Origin: Arthrobacter globiformis
Lineage (GTDB): Bacteria > Actinomycetota > Actinomycetes > Actinomycetales > Micrococcaceae
Length of the DNA: 64,000 nucleotides
Assembly: GCF_030817195.1 (NCBI RefSeq)
Contig: NZ_JAUSYZ010000001.1
Span: 4,712,001 to 4,776,000, forward strand
Direction: 5' to 3'
In this document: piece by piece, positions 26,380 to 36,730 of the stretch
Layout of the letters: every line of letters begins with the position of its first letter
How positions within the stretch are numbered: the first letter of the stretch is position 1
The notes under the pieces: model-generated
The model's input: the letters and a program-made list of their open reading frames with translations, nothing else
What the model was told of the DNA's origin: nothing
Databases searched by the model: none
Made by a program: the position numbers and the translations under genes

Positions 26380-26408
26380 TTTATAGCACCTGTGACAAAC
26401 TGGTGCAA
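26380..26408 (-). promoter_or_regulatory. Sigma-70-type promoter of hsp20
   Basis: On the minus strand TTGCAC (26403-26408) and TATAAA (26380-26385) are separated by 17 bp, followed by a roughly 70-nt leader with strong AT bias compared with its surroundings. This is the clearest housekeeping-type promoter in the window. Confidence 0.6.
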
Positions 26409-26485
26409 GAGGAAGAACAAGAAAATCTGGACGGGGAAGCACAAGGCCAACCGGGACGACGCCGGGCGCGGGCTGTAGGCCATTT

Positions 26486-26791
26486 CTACAGCCGGCCCCC
26501 GGCGAGCAGGAAGGAGTCCTCGAGCAGTTCGGCGAGCTGGCCGCCGTCGACCCTTGAAAGCCGGACAAGGACCAGCTGGGGCGACCGCTCATGGTGCGGC
26601 ATCCAGAAGTACGTCTCCGGATCCGTTCCGGCGAGAGCCTCGCGCTCGGCGGTCTTGACCGTGAGTACGCCCGTTTCCCAGATGCGGGCCATCAGGGTTT
26701 TGGCGAACCAGGCCGGCTGGTTCCAGCTGGCGCGTTCGGTTACGCCCGGCAGTGCAAGGCAGATCCGGCGGACATCGGCTTCGGTGGCCAT
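26486..26791 (-). CDS. MmcQ/YjbR-like protein
   Basis: A 101-residue MmcQ/YjbR-family (CyaY-like fold) protein: MATEADVRRICLALPGVTER, AWFAKTLMARIW, and the C-terminal LVLVRLSRVDGGQLAELLED. These proteins have a DNA-binding-like double-wing fold but no established role. ATG 26791 lies 4 nt after the PAP2 stop, so they are co-transcribed; the longer frame start would overlap PAP2 without family support. Confidence 0.82.
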   Translation of the reverse strand: MATEADVRRICLALPGVTERASWNQPAWFAKTLMARIWETGVLTVKTAEREALAGTDPETYFWMPHHERSPQLVLVRLSRVDGGQLAELLEDSFLLAGGRL

Positions 26792-26795
26792 GCCG

Positions 26796-27572
26796 TCAGT
26801 CCGGGGCCTCGGCTTTGGACAGCTCGCCGGTGACCTCCTCGCCCGGCACCCGGGCGGTGCGCCAGGTGTCCACGGCAATCACCGCGCCGAGCACCACCAG
26901 CGACAGCGACACCGACGCCACGGCGTCGCTTACCCAGTGGTAGCCCAGATAGAGCCTGCTGACGGAGGCCGCGAAAACGCCGATGATGGCGACAATAAAG
27001 CTGACGACGGCAGCCTTCGGGTTCCGATGGCGGGAAAAGACCAGGAATGTGGTCACCAGCAGGAAGTCAGACGCGCCCAGGACGTGGCCGGACGGGAAGG
27101 AAAACGTTTGGTCGGCGCCGAACAGCATCTGGTCCACGGGTGGGCGCTCCCTTTCGACGGACCTGCCGATGAGCTGCGCCAGCCCCACGCCGGTGAGCAT
27201 GGCCGCCGCCAGCAGGATGGGCCGCCAGGCGTGCTTGGCCAGCATGCCCCACGCCACCGTGACGATGAGGACGATGATGGGCAGCCCCACGGGTCCGAAG
27301 ATGATGGCAAGGATGATCATCACCACGGTCAGCGCTTCGGATCGGGTGGTCAGCAGCCACCTCTGCGCCTCACCGTCAGCGCTGGCCAGCCCGTCCCTTT
27401 GCAGGACACCGGCGAGCGTGAGGAAGAAGACCGTTGCCCCGATGAGAGCCAGCACGATGGCCGTCGCGTAGAGCCCTTTCCTCGCGCCGGGTTCCATATA
27501 GCGCTCTTCGACCACAAACTTGTCATGGAAGACCCGCCACCGGCCCTGCTTGCCCGCTGATTCTTCTGCCAC
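26796..27572 (-). CDS. PAP2-family membrane phosphatase
   Basis: A 258-residue integral membrane phosphatase with about six hydrophobic segments. The three PAP2 motifs are seen as SVERERPPVDQ (KX6RP-like), FPSGHV and SRLYLGYHWVSD. It probably dephosphorylates undecaprenyl or phosphatidylglycerol phosphates at the outer face. The start is GTG 27572 with a weak ribosome-binding site. The MmcQ gene follows closely. Confidence 0.88.
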   Translation of the reverse strand: MAEESAGKQGRWRVFHDKFVVEERYMEPGARKGLYATAIVLALIGATVFFLTLAGVLQRDGLASADGEAQRWLLTTRSEALTVVMIILAIIFGPVGLPIIVLIVTVAWGMLAKHAWRPILLAAAMLTGVGLAQLIGRSVERERPPVDQMLFGADQTFSFPSGHVLGASDFLLVTTFLVFSRHRNPKAAVVSFIVAIIGVFAASVSRLYLGYHWVSDAVASVSLSLVVLGAVIAVDTWRTARVPGEEVTGELSKAEAPD

Positions 27573-27738
27573 CCGAAAGACCGCCTGTGCGCTGAGGAAT
27601 ATTGTCTAGAAGTGAAGGTTATCCCTGTTCCACGCCGGGCGTCAGAAAGCGGGCGGCAGAAATCCTAAGCCCCCTTACGGATGCCTTCCTCCGCTGTTAC
27701 GGTAAAACTTCCAGCCCCACGAGGTCTCAGGAGACGAC

Positions 27739-27981
27739 ATGAGCACTGAAGGAACCGGCCAGGAAGAACAGAACAGCGGAACTGCACCGCGGACGCAAGG
27801 GGATGGCGTCCCGGACTCCGGCGCCGGCGTCGCGATGGGAGCCGGCGAGCCGAACACTTTCGAACCGGAAGAGGGCACGGACGGCGCGCGGACCGGAGCG
27901 CCAAGCGACGAGCAGGTTGCCACGGCGGAGGACACCCCGGACGTCGAGGAAACACCGGTGGATACGACCGAACCCAGCTGA
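27739..27981 (+). CDS. Small acidic disordered protein, 80 aa
   Basis: An 80-residue protein made almost wholly of Glu, Asp, Gly, Pro, Thr and Ala, with one Phe and no Cys. It begins MSTEGTGQEEQ and ends VDTTEPS. AGGAG precedes the ATG. It is of the same kind as the products at 34191-34436 and 49736-49897. Function is unknown; such actinobacterial proteins are expected to be intrinsically disordered. Confidence 0.65.
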   Translation: MSTEGTGQEEQNSGTAPRTQGDGVPDSGAGVAMGAGEPNTFEPEEGTDGARTGAPSDEQVATAEDTPDVEETPVDTTEPS

Positions 27982-28035
27982 CCTGGTGGATAATTAGTCA
28001 CACATTGAAGTGGCAACGGGGCTACGGAGGCTGCC

Positions 28036-28233
28036 GTGAGGATCATCGGAACACTTGTGGTCATCTGGCTCATCGTCGGCGTTTTCGCCGCGTTTCAGCG
28101 GGGCTACTTCGGTGGCTCCCCGGACTCCTGCACGGAGGCCGGAACCGTGGCGATCACCATCGCCGCCGGACCGCTGAACTACATGGGCGCCAACCCCAAG
28201 CTGACCTGCGAAGTGCCCCAGCCGTCCAAGTAG
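28036..28233 (+). CDS. Small single-pass membrane protein, 65 aa
   Basis: A 65-residue product with one N-terminal hydrophobic helix (IIGTLVVIWLIVGVFAAFQ), a short loop with two Cys (SPDSCTEAG and LTCEVP) and a Pro/Lys end. GTG 28036 is preceded by CGGAGG. The two Cys would be on the outer face and could form a disulphide. I recognise no named family. Confidence 0.65.
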   Translation: MRIIGTLVVIWLIVGVFAAFQRGYFGGSPDSCTEAGTVAITIAAGPLNYMGANPKLTCEVPQPSK

Positions 28234-28278
28234 CACGGCCGTCCAAGTAGCGGCTCTTCCCCGGACGGCGCCGCCCCA

Positions 28279-28334
28279 AGCGCGAACGAACACTTAAGCC
28301 CCACCCGTGCGGGGCTCAAGTGTTCGTTCGCGCT
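28279..28334. terminator. Hairpin terminator, repeat family B (second copy)
   Basis: A 24-bp stem with one mismatch (28279-28302 and 28311-28334, 8-nt loop). It begins AGCGCGAACG, like the stem at 6905-6963, and lies between the convergent small membrane protein and epimerase genes. Confidence 0.7.
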
Positions 28335-28351
28335 CAGTCGTTTGTGGGCGC

Positions 28352-29224
28352 TCAGTCCTCGGTGGGCGTCGTGCGGTTCGAGTGGTAGTTCCGCCAACTG
28401 TGCTCGGGCGCGTAGCCAAGGAGCCGCTTGGCCTTGTCGATGGAGAGCAGGGTCTCGTGCTCGCCCAACTCCTTGGTGACTTTCACCCGCGGGAAAACTT
28501 CCGCCGCCAGGCTGGCGCTGGAGCGGCTCATGACGGTGTCCTCGTTGGCGACGATGAAGGCCTCGAACCCCGGCGTGCGGTATTCCAGCGCGCGTGCCAC
28601 CGCCTGGGCACCGTCGCGCGCGTCGATGTAGCCCCAGAGGTTCCACTTGCGAAGGGCGGCGTCCGAGTCAAAGGACGGAAACTCCTCGTAGTCCTCCGGA
28701 TCCATGACGTTGGAGAAGCGAAGTCCCACGATGCTCAGCTCCGGGTCCCAGCGCGTCATCTGGATGGCCATCTGCTCCTCCAGATGCTTCACCAGCGAGT
28801 AGGTGCTCTCCGGGCGGGCCGGATATTCCTCGTCCACCGGGATGTAGGGAGGGTCGACGTCGAACGGCAGTCCCAGCACCGTCTCACTGGACGCGTACAC
28901 GATTTTCTTGATGCCGGCCCGGCGGCCCGCCTGGAACACGTTGTAGGTCGACAGCATGTTGTTTTCGAACGTGGCAGCGTCGGGCACCAGGCCGGGAGCG
29001 GGGATGGCGCCCAGATGGACGATCGCGTCGAAGCCCTGGTGCCGGTCATCGAGACCCAAGATGACGTCAACAACCTGCCCGTAGTTGCGCAGATCCACGG
29101 CGGCGAAATGCGGGCTCCGGTCACCCGTCCGGTCCAGGTTGAGGACCGAATGCCCGTCCGCCACAAGCCTGCGGACCACATTCCGTCCCAGCTTTCCACT
29201 GCCTCCCGTTACGGCAATTCTCAC
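28352..29224 (-). CDS. NAD-dependent epimerase/dehydratase family protein
   Basis: Extended SDR, 290 residues. The Rossmann motif is RIAVTGGSGKLGRNV, with the NAD-binding Asp in LNLDRTGD. The active site has a Ser-rich strand (VYASSETVLG) and YSLVK (Tyr, Lys). The pattern is like uronate-dehydrogenase or NAD-dependent sugar epimerases. GTG 29224, with AGGAGGAGG upstream, is a clear start. No sugar-nucleotide pathway genes are adjacent, so the substrate remains open. Confidence 0.85.
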   Translation of the reverse strand: MRIAVTGGSGKLGRNVVRRLVADGHSVLNLDRTGDRSPHFAAVDLRNYGQVVDVILGLDDRHQGFDAIVHLGAIPAPGLVPDAATFENNMLSTYNVFQAGRRAGIKKIVYASSETVLGLPFDVDPPYIPVDEEYPARPESTYSLVKHLEEQMAIQMTRWDPELSIVGLRFSNVMDPEDYEEFPSFDSDAALRKWNLWGYIDARDGAQAVARALEYRTPGFEAFIVANEDTVMSRSSASLAAEVFPRVKVTKELGEHETLLSIDKAKRLLGYAPEHSWRNYHSNRTTPTED

Positions 29225-29511
29225 CGCGGCCTCCTCCTGTTGGTTGGCCGACCCTGGCCCGGGCGGCCGTGCTCCGTTCGCCGCAGCGGCTAACACCGTC
29301 CGGCACCTTCCCCCAGCCTAGGGCCCACGGCTGTAACCGCGGCCATGGTGCGTGCCGAACTGGTGTATATTTTCTCGGTACGGTTTAGCAGAAGGCCGTT
29401 GGATTGTTGTTCGATCCGGCACCTTGCTCGCTGCTATCCGCCCCGGCCACGGGGTCCCTGCGCTGCGCCCGCCGGTTCGTCTTGACCCGAGCGAAACGGT
29501 ACCGAAAGATC

Positions 29512-30255
29512 GTGGCCAGCGAGTCGACCGCAAAACCTGAAACCTCAATCACGGAGCACCTCAACGAGCTTGTGCTCACCAGCTCCGACGTGGGCGAATT
29601 CCTCCACGAGCTCGCCCGGATCTCTGCACGCAGCCTCTCCGAACCCGGGGACGAAGTCCTTTGCGGCGTGACCCTGCTGCGGCACCGCAAGGCGGCAACC
29701 GTGGCGAGCAGCAGCCCCGAGGCGCAGGCCATGGACGAGATTCAGTACGACTTTGGCGACGGTCCCTGCATGACAGCCTCGCGCGAGCAGGTCACCATCC
29801 ACATCACGGACCTCCGGAACCACGACCGTTGGGACAGCTACGCCGAGACGGTGCTGGGGCAAGGGGTCCGGTCAATTCTCGCCATTCCTTTTGTGCTTGA
29901 GGGCGAGACCCGGGCCGCACTGAACCTTTACTCCCACCGGCCGGGACGTTTCGAGGGGCGCGTGCTGGAACTCGCCCAGGACTTCGTCAGCCAGACGTCG
30001 ATGGCCCTGCGGCTGGCGGTGCGGTTCGCCCACTACAGCGACGCGGCGGCCAACCTCAAGGCCACCCTGGAAACGCGGACAGTGATCGACGTCGCCGTCG
30101 GCGTGATCATGGCGCAGAACAGGTGCAGCCAGGAGGAAGCCTTTGAGCTGCTCAAGGCAGCATCGAGTACGCGCAACATCAAGCTGCACAGCGTTGCGAC
30201 GTCGATCGTTGACTCGCTTGGCCAGGGCCCGGCGAAGACCCACTACGAGGGCTGA
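29512..30255 (+). CDS. GAF-ANTAR domain transcription antiterminator
   Basis: A regulator of about 247 residues: a GAF domain (residues about 20-165; YDFGDGPCMTASREQ, RSILAIPFVLEG, ALNLYSHRPGRF) and a C-terminal ANTAR RNA-binding domain (TRTVIDVAVGVIMAQNRCSQ, EEAFELLKAASSTRN). ANTAR proteins bind dual hairpins in nascent RNA to prevent termination. I use GTG 29512; the frame is open to 29404. It has a deleted sister copy at 19410-19602. The 29225-29511 gap upstream shows no gene and carries the promoter. Confidence 0.85.
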   Translation: MASESTAKPETSITEHLNELVLTSSDVGEFLHELARISARSLSEPGDEVLCGVTLLRHRKAATVASSSPEAQAMDEIQYDFGDGPCMTASREQVTIHITDLRNHDRWDSYAETVLGQGVRSILAIPFVLEGETRAALNLYSHRPGRFEGRVLELAQDFVSQTSMALRLAVRFAHYSDAAANLKATLETRTVIDVAVGVIMAQNRCSQEEAFELLKAASSTRNIKLHSVATSIVDSLGQGPAKTHYEG

Positions 30256-30276
30256 ACTGCCGGGCTGCGTGTATTG

Positions 30277-30783
30277 CTAAGGGCCACCGAAGCTCTGGTC
30301 GGGTTCCTGCCCTTCCATCCGTGAAGTCCCCGCAGTCCGTGAGGCCCCCTCGGTTCCTGCACCGGCCGTCCCCGCACTGCGGGATACCCGGATCTTCTGG
30401 CCTCCCGCAGCGGACTCCTCCGTCAACGGAACGCGGACTTCCAGAACGCCGTCGGTATACGAGGCGCGGATGTCCTCCTGGTTCACCGGGGCGGGAAGGC
30501 TTACGGTCCGCGAAAACGTGCCAAAGCGGAATTCCGAGCGGTACCCTTCCTTGTCCTTGTGCTCCGATTTCTCTTCACGGCGGACGGTAATCTGCAGTTG
30601 GCTGCCGGTCAGCGTGATGTCGACATCATTGTCAGGATCGATGCCCGGCGCTTCGGCCTTCACCACCAATGCGCCCGCCTCGCGGTATTCCTCGACCCGC
30701 AGCCAGGCGTCCATATCCCCCTCCAGGAAACGGCGGAAGGGTTCCGGGATATCGACGCCGGCACGCCTGAATATGTTGGTCAT
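30277..30783 (-). CDS. Second Hsp20 / alpha-crystallin protein
   Basis: A 168-residue small heat-shock protein: N-terminal FRRFLEGDMDAWLRVEEY, an alpha-crystallin domain with LVVKAEAPGIDPDNDVDITL, FGTFSRTVSLPAPVNQEDIR and DGVLEVRVPL. About 45 C-terminal residues are Gly/Thr/Ser-rich and disordered. It is diverged from the Hsp20 at 25881. AGGAGG lies before ATG 30783. No HAIR or CIRCE box is visible upstream. It is convergent with the ANTAR gene. Confidence 0.9.
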   Translation of the reverse strand: MTNIFRRAGVDIPEPFRRFLEGDMDAWLRVEEYREAGALVVKAEAPGIDPDNDVDITLTGSQLQITVRREEKSEHKDKEGYRSEFRFGTFSRTVSLPAPVNQEDIRASYTDGVLEVRVPLTEESAAGGQKIRVSRSAGTAGAGTEGASRTAGTSRMEGQEPDQSFGGP

Positions 30784-31153
30784 CGCTGTTACCTCCTGTC
30801 AGCTTCCGGCCCCATTGCAGGATGCGGAGGGCCGGATGGGTCCCAACACCAACAAAGCTACGCCCTTGCCGGGCGCTTGTCAGGCGGTCAGCCGGGAGCC
30901 TGACCAATGGCGAACCTTCCCACCTTCAGCGACTCAGCGCTCCGGAATCCTGAGAGTTTCCCTATGAAAAACCGGGAAGTTTTCGGCGGAAGAACGGACG
31001 CTATGGACGGACGGGACCATTCCGTCAGGCGGACCCCCCAAATCCGCCCAAAGTGCGGCTGCCGAGGGGTGCCGGCACCGAGGTTTTCACAGGAGGCTTG
31101 CCGAATAGTGGCGCCATGCAAAGGATCACGCCGCCAATGGAGGAGACCCAGTG
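30784..31153. other. Intergenic region without a recognised gene
   Basis: 370 bp between the divergent Hsp20 and the small secreted-type gene. I see no tRNA, no repeat family and no coding frame with a ribosome-binding site. A short AT-rich segment near 30955-30985 could hold a promoter. Confidence 0.4.
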
Positions 31154-31339
31154 ATGAAGCTGTTACTCCTGTGCGTTCCCGCGGTTACATTCGCCGCCCT
31201 CAACGTCTGGAGCCAGGCGGTTGCGGAGCCGCCTGCTGTGCAGGGTCCGGGCGTCGTGGTCATTGAGCTGCCACCTTCCGTCAAAGCCGTTTTCCTGGAC
31301 GAAGACGCGAATATTCAAGGAGGTTCCGATGGACGCTAG
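31154..31339 (+). CDS. Small signal-peptide-like protein, 61 aa
   Basis: A 61-residue frame from ATG 31154 with GGAGGAG upstream. The first 25 residues are a hydrophobic leader (KLLLLCVPAVTFAALNVW), followed by an acidic segment ending QGGSDGR. Its end overlaps the start of the next gene by 11 nt, which suggests coupling. Short length and overlap make it less certain than its neighbour. Confidence 0.45.
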   Translation: MKLLLLCVPAVTFAALNVWSQAVAEPPAVQGPGVVVIELPPSVKAVFLDEDANIQGGSDGR

Positions 31340-31784
31340 TGTCCCCACCCCTGCTGAGCACGAAAAGCTGAAGACCGCCCTTGAACCGGGGAGAAGCGCC
31401 GAGGATGCGCTGGAGCTCTTCTGCAGCGACTCACTGAGGTCGATCGACAGGACTGTGATGCGCGCCCAGGTCATCGAACTCATCCTTGATATCCTCGCCA
31501 CCACGGATGTCCAGTCCGAAGCCCGGCACCGGCTGCTGCAGCATCTGGCCTCGCATCCGGGATCCCCCGAGCAAGCGCTGCTGTGCCACCTGAGCGAAAA
31601 CGCCTGCCTGCCGCCGGCAACAGGCGGCAGCTCCCTCCCGACGGCCGACTACTTCCCTGCGGGCGGAGACTACTTCGCGGCTGGCGCTGCTGAGGGGCCG
31701 ATGGAAAGTAGCAAAAACACAGTTGACGGACCGAAACCTACGTGGCTCCCCGCTCCCCTGCGGAACCTGTTCCGGCTCGACTGA
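31329..31784 (+). CDS. Hypothetical protein, 151 aa
   Basis: ATG 31329 follows a very good AAGGAGG. The product is mostly helical in its first 90 residues (KTALEPGRSAEDALELFCSD, VIELILDILATTDVQSEARH) and has a Tyr/Gly-containing linker (TADYFPAGGDYFAAGAAEG) before the C terminus (PAPLRNLFRLD). No known family is recognised. It is convergent with the TetR gene. Confidence 0.65.
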   Translation: MDASVPTPAEHEKLKTALEPGRSAEDALELFCSDSLRSIDRTVMRAQVIELILDILATTDVQSEARHRLLQHLASHPGSPEQALLCHLSENACLPPATGGSSLPTADYFPAGGDYFAAGAAEGPMESSKNTVDGPKPTWLPAPLRNLFRLD

Positions 31785-31846
31785 AGAGGGACGACGGCGG
31801 CCGTGGCACCTACGTTGCCAGCTGCGGCGAGGTCAGGTCCCGGGTC

Positions 31847-32461
31847 TCAATTCCGGTGGTGCGCGATGAGCCAGCCGGCCATCTGCTGCGCCCGCTTATG
31901 AGCGAGGAAGTCGCCTTCCGTCGCGGAAATGATGGAGCCCTTCATCAGGATGTGCCAGGAGCGGGCGAATTCGTCAGGGCGTTCTAGCCCCGCTTCCTCG
32001 GCAAGGGCCTGGATGTGGCCCCGGATTCTGGCGAGGTAGCCGATACTGGCCTCCCCCAGGGGATGCCCCGGGCCCATTTCGAGGAGGACATTGATGAACG
32101 TGCACGCTTCGAAATCGTCCCGCTGGAACCAATCGCCGAAGACGTCGAAAATGGCCAGCAGCCGGCCCTCGGGCGTGCTTCCCCTGCGCCTCGCCTCGGA
32201 GACAATCAGGTCCACTGTCCATACCTGGTCACGGAGGGCCAGGAAAGCCAGAACCAGCGCGTCCTTCGACGGAAAGTGGCGGTAAAACGTCGACTTGGCC
32301 ACGCCGGACCGCTCGATCAGCTCGTTGATACCGACGTCCCGGACGCCGCGGTGGGAGAAAAGCTCATAGGCAGTGGCCAGAATCCGATCCACTGGTTCGC
32401 TATGGCCGGTCCGCACCTCGTCGGGCAACAAGGTGTCCCCGGTTGCATCAGGAGCACTCAT
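31847..32461 (-). CDS. TetR/AcrR-family regulator
   Basis: A 204-residue repressor. The N-terminal helix-turn-helix is TAYELFSHRGVRDVGINELI, then ERSGVAKSTFYRHFPSKDAL; the C-terminal ligand domain shows FEACTFINVLLEMGPGHP. An 18-bp palindrome lies 31 nt upstream of the ATG (32461) and is probably the autoregulatory operator. No obvious target operon is divergent except the 78-aa hypothetical gene at 32600, so the regulated genes may be elsewhere. Confidence 0.9.
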   Translation of the reverse strand: MSAPDATGDTLLPDEVRTGHSEPVDRILATAYELFSHRGVRDVGINELIERSGVAKSTFYRHFPSKDALVLAFLALRDQVWTVDLIVSEARRRGSTPEGRLLAIFDVFGDWFQRDDFEACTFINVLLEMGPGHPLGEASIGYLARIRGHIQALAEEAGLERPDEFARSWHILMKGSIISATEGDFLAHKRAQQMAGWLIAHHRN

Positions 32462-32491
32462 TAGAGAATCAGTGTACCTTGGGACTGGCAG

Positions 32492-32509
32492 AGACAGACC
32501 TGTCTGTCT
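32492..32509. promoter_or_regulatory. TetR operator candidate
   Basis: AGACAGAC-CT-GTCTGTCT is a perfect palindrome with 8-bp arms in the gap between the TetR start (32461) and the divergent small gene (32600). ACAGACAGGTCTGT-type sites are typical of TetR-family autoregulation. Confidence 0.65.
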
Positions 32510-32599
32510 TATTGTTTTAGGATCACGACACCTCGTTATCGGGAACACGGGTTCCCGGGCGCTGGCGTCCCTGCAATGGAGCAGAATGGGAGGGCACCG

Positions 32600-32836
32600 A
32601 TGGACGACGACATCCGCGCGGTGAAAGAAGCCGTGGCGACGCTGGAATCTGCAAAAGCAGAGCATGACCCGGCAGCGGAAACCCTGCAGAGTGCAGTAGC
32701 CGCGGCCGTAACCCACGGCAAGCCGATCCGTGAAGTGGCAGCCGCCGCACATATGACGGCGCTGGAGGTGCTTGACGCCGCCGACGCCGCCACGTATCCG
32801 CAACAGGCGTTTCAGCCCTGGATGCTGGCCACATAG
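32600..32836 (+). CDS. Hypothetical protein, 78 aa
   Basis: A 78-residue helical protein (MDDDIRAVKEAVATLESAKA, ETLQSAVAAAVTHGKPIREV) ending in a small HTH-like segment (AAAAHMTALEVLDAADAATY). GGGAGGG precedes ATG 32600. It shares the divergent promoter with TetR, so it may be the repressed gene. The C-terminal half resembles a short DNA-binding helix pair, but that is a weak impression. Confidence 0.55.
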   Translation: MDDDIRAVKEAVATLESAKAEHDPAAETLQSAVAAAVTHGKPIREVAAAAHMTALEVLDAADAATYPQQAFQPWMLAT

Positions 32837-32955
32837 GTGCGCACAAGATCTTGCGAAAACTTGATTGGATCCCGAGGTAAACCTGCGGCAAGCCTGATCG
32901 GCCCGCGCCACCCTTAAGCATCAGCCCCTGGAGGAGCGATCCTTCCAGGGAAAGC

Positions 32956-33468
32956 ATGCAACTACGGCCGCTAGGAAGCGGGGGCGCCATGAACCAGTCA
33001 GCAACTCTCGAGGAAGTCGTCGAAGTCGGCGGCGTCATTACCGACCGGCAGCCCGTGGACTTTTACCGGCTGGGGCTCGCCGGCTGCATCGACAGGCTCA
33101 CAGTCCCCCTGCGCCGCCAGGGTACCTGCGTCCGGTGGGAGACACCCCATCATGGCGTGGAGATCTCGTCCGGCTGCGCCTCGCTGCTGTACCACTCCGC
33201 GCAGGTGGCGCTGAGCAACACGTTCAAATATGCGCACGCCACGGATGTCACTGTCCGCCTCGCAGCCGTTTTCCACGGCATCCGCCTGATGGTCGCCGAC
33301 AACGGCACGGGCTTCGAGTCGGTTCCACGGGCGGCGGGAGAAGGCACCGGCCGCGGTGCGGGGCTCAGGACCATTTCACAGGCGGTAAAGGAAGCGGGCG
33401 GGACCGTGGACATCACCTCGGCTCCCGGCACCGGCACGGCCATCACCATCACCATTCCGCTGGACTGA
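32956..33468 (+). CDS. Orphan HATPase_c (NarL-type sensor kinase ATPase domain)
   Basis: A 170-residue protein that is little more than a histidine-kinase ATPase domain: N-box AQVALSNTFKYAHATDV, G1 VADNGTGFE, G2 GAGLRTISQAVKEAGG and the final APGTGTAITITIPL. No sensor, HAMP or phospho-acceptor His region is present, and no response regulator is adjacent. It may work with a separate HisKA_3 partner, or be a decayed sensor gene. ATG 32956 is used; ATG 32989 is an alternative. Confidence 0.72.
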   Translation: MQLRPLGSGGAMNQSATLEEVVEVGGVITDRQPVDFYRLGLAGCIDRLTVPLRRQGTCVRWETPHHGVEISSGCASLLYHSAQVALSNTFKYAHATDVTVRLAAVFHGIRLMVADNGTGFESVPRAAGEGTGRGAGLRTISQAVKEAGGTVDITSAPGTGTAITITIPLD

Positions 33469-33530
33469 GCAACTCCGCGGCACCACGGCACACTCCGGCG
33501 ATCCGCCCGGACTCGCCTAGGATGCTGTGC

Positions 33531-34190
33531 ATGACCCTTCCGAACGTTGAGCCCGTGCGGGCTTTCGAATCCGCGGAGATCCAGCAGGCCGTCACCGAAC
33601 TGCGCAGCCGGCTGACCGCCGGCCGACGGGTTCTGCTCGGCGTGGCTGGTTCCCCGGGGTCCGGCAAATCCACGTTCTCGGCCTGCCTCGCGGACGCCCT
33701 GGGCCCTGATTCCGCCCTCGTGGTGCCCATGGACGGCTTCCACCTGGGCAACGCCATCATTGACGGCACTCCCCTGCGCCAGCGCAAGGGCGCCCCGGAC
33801 ACGTTCGACGTCGGCGGTTATCTTTCGCTCCTGAGGCGCCTTGTGCGCCGGGACGAGGACGTCGTTTACGCGCCGGAGTTCCGGCGGACGATCGATGAGC
33901 CCGTGGCCGCATCGCTCGCCATCCCAGCCACCGTCCCCGTCATCATCACCGAGGGCAACTACCTGCTCAGCGACGCCGCGCGCTGGCAGCAGGTGCGGGC
34001 ACAACTGGACGAGGTGTGGTTCATCGACACACCGCACGACCTGCGCCTTGCCCGCCTGGTTGAACGACACATGTTCTACGGCATGGACCGCGCGGCGGCC
34101 GAGGCCTGGGCCAACGGGCCGGACGCGGCCAATGCCCGCCTGATCGAAGCCACGCGCACCCGCGCCGACAGGATCATTACCTGGTTCTAG
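33531..34190 (+). CDS. Nucleoside/sugar kinase (uridine-kinase/FrcK-like P-loop)
   Basis: A 219-residue P-loop kinase. Walker A is GVAGSPGSGKST; the substrate loop is VVPMDGFHLGNA, with IITEGNYLLSD as Walker B and DEVWFIDTP, and RLVERHMFYGMDRA in the lid. This is the fructose/nucleoside kinase group related to pantothenate and uridine kinases. ATG 33531 gives the normal N terminus; an alternative ATG is at 33522. Substrate unknown. Confidence 0.85.
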   Translation: MTLPNVEPVRAFESAEIQQAVTELRSRLTAGRRVLLGVAGSPGSGKSTFSACLADALGPDSALVVPMDGFHLGNAIIDGTPLRQRKGAPDTFDVGGYLSLLRRLVRRDEDVVYAPEFRRTIDEPVAASLAIPATVPVIITEGNYLLSDAARWQQVRAQLDEVWFIDTPHDLRLARLVERHMFYGMDRAAAEAWANGPDAANARLIEATRTRADRIITWF

Positions 34191-34436
34191 CTACCTGTCC
34201 TCGGCATCCCACAGACCGGATTCGTCCGCAGCCTCTTCCGGCTTGTGTTGGCCCTCCGGTGCTCCGCTGCCAACGTAGCTGGCGGGCACTGTTCCGCCTG
34301 CCTGGGTCATCTGTTCTTCACGGATGTTGTGTGCCGTGCCAGCCTCGGGATGGGGCTGTTCCTGTTCGACGGCGTCCGGGTCGCCAGGGCCGCGAAGGTC
34401 GCTGGGCTCTTCCGCATTGCGCTTGCTGTCAGTCAT
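34191..34436 (-). CDS. Small acidic disordered protein, 81 aa
   Basis: 81 residues from ATG 34436 (GAGAGG upstream) to TAG 34191. It starts MTDSKRNAEEPSDLRGPGDP and ends SGLWDAEDR; Glu, Asp, Gly, Pro and Gln dominate. It is of the same style as 27739-27981 and 49736-49897. The frame is open far upstream only because it coincides with part of the broken oxidoreductase gene. Function unknown. Confidence 0.6.
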   Translation of the reverse strand: MTDSKRNAEEPSDLRGPGDPDAVEQEQPHPEAGTAHNIREEQMTQAGGTVPASYVGSGAPEGQHKPEEAADESGLWDAEDR

Positions 34437-34526
34437 GCCACTGCCTCTCACTGGGAAATGCCGGTCGCGTCCCAGTCTAGGCACACCTAGGATCGCCAGC
34501 GGGCTTGCCAGAAGCCAGGCCGTCGA

Positions 34527-34553
34527 GACTGTCCAGACTGTCCAGACTGTCAA
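34527..34553 (+). repeat. Short tandem repeat, 3 x 9 bp
   Basis: GACTGTCCA at 34527-34535 and 34536-34544, then GACTGTCAA at 34545-34553. The reverse strand reads a hydrophobic TVWTVWTVS stretch, but no start codon with a ribosome-binding site supports a gene here. Confidence 0.7.
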
Positions 34554-34606
34554 GACCAGGATGAGCGCGATGCCGGCCAGCGTGGGAACCGTCCTAGGCC
34601 GGTAGG

Positions 34607-36626
<2,020 letters not shown>

Positions 36627-36639
36627 CCCGGCGCAAAGG

Positions 36640-36677
36640 GGGCGTCCGACGGCGCTACCCCCCGCCGTCGGACGCCC
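36640..36677 (+). terminator. Hairpin terminator of hydrolase gene
   Basis: GGGCGTCCGACGGC (36640-36653) and its exact inverse (36664-36677) form a 14-bp stem with a 10-nt loop just after the stop. Confidence 0.7.
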
Positions 36678-36730
36678 TCACGCCGCCCTACAAACAACCC
36701 CAACAGGTTGACAAATTCTGAAACTAAGTG

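Noticed and set aside
34437..34606. Hydrophobic frame with TVWTVWTVS suggesting a small membrane protein upstream of the acidic 81-aa gene
   Set aside because: No ATG, GTG or ribosome-binding site opens it at a sensible place, and the hydrophobicity comes from a 9-bp tandem repeat.
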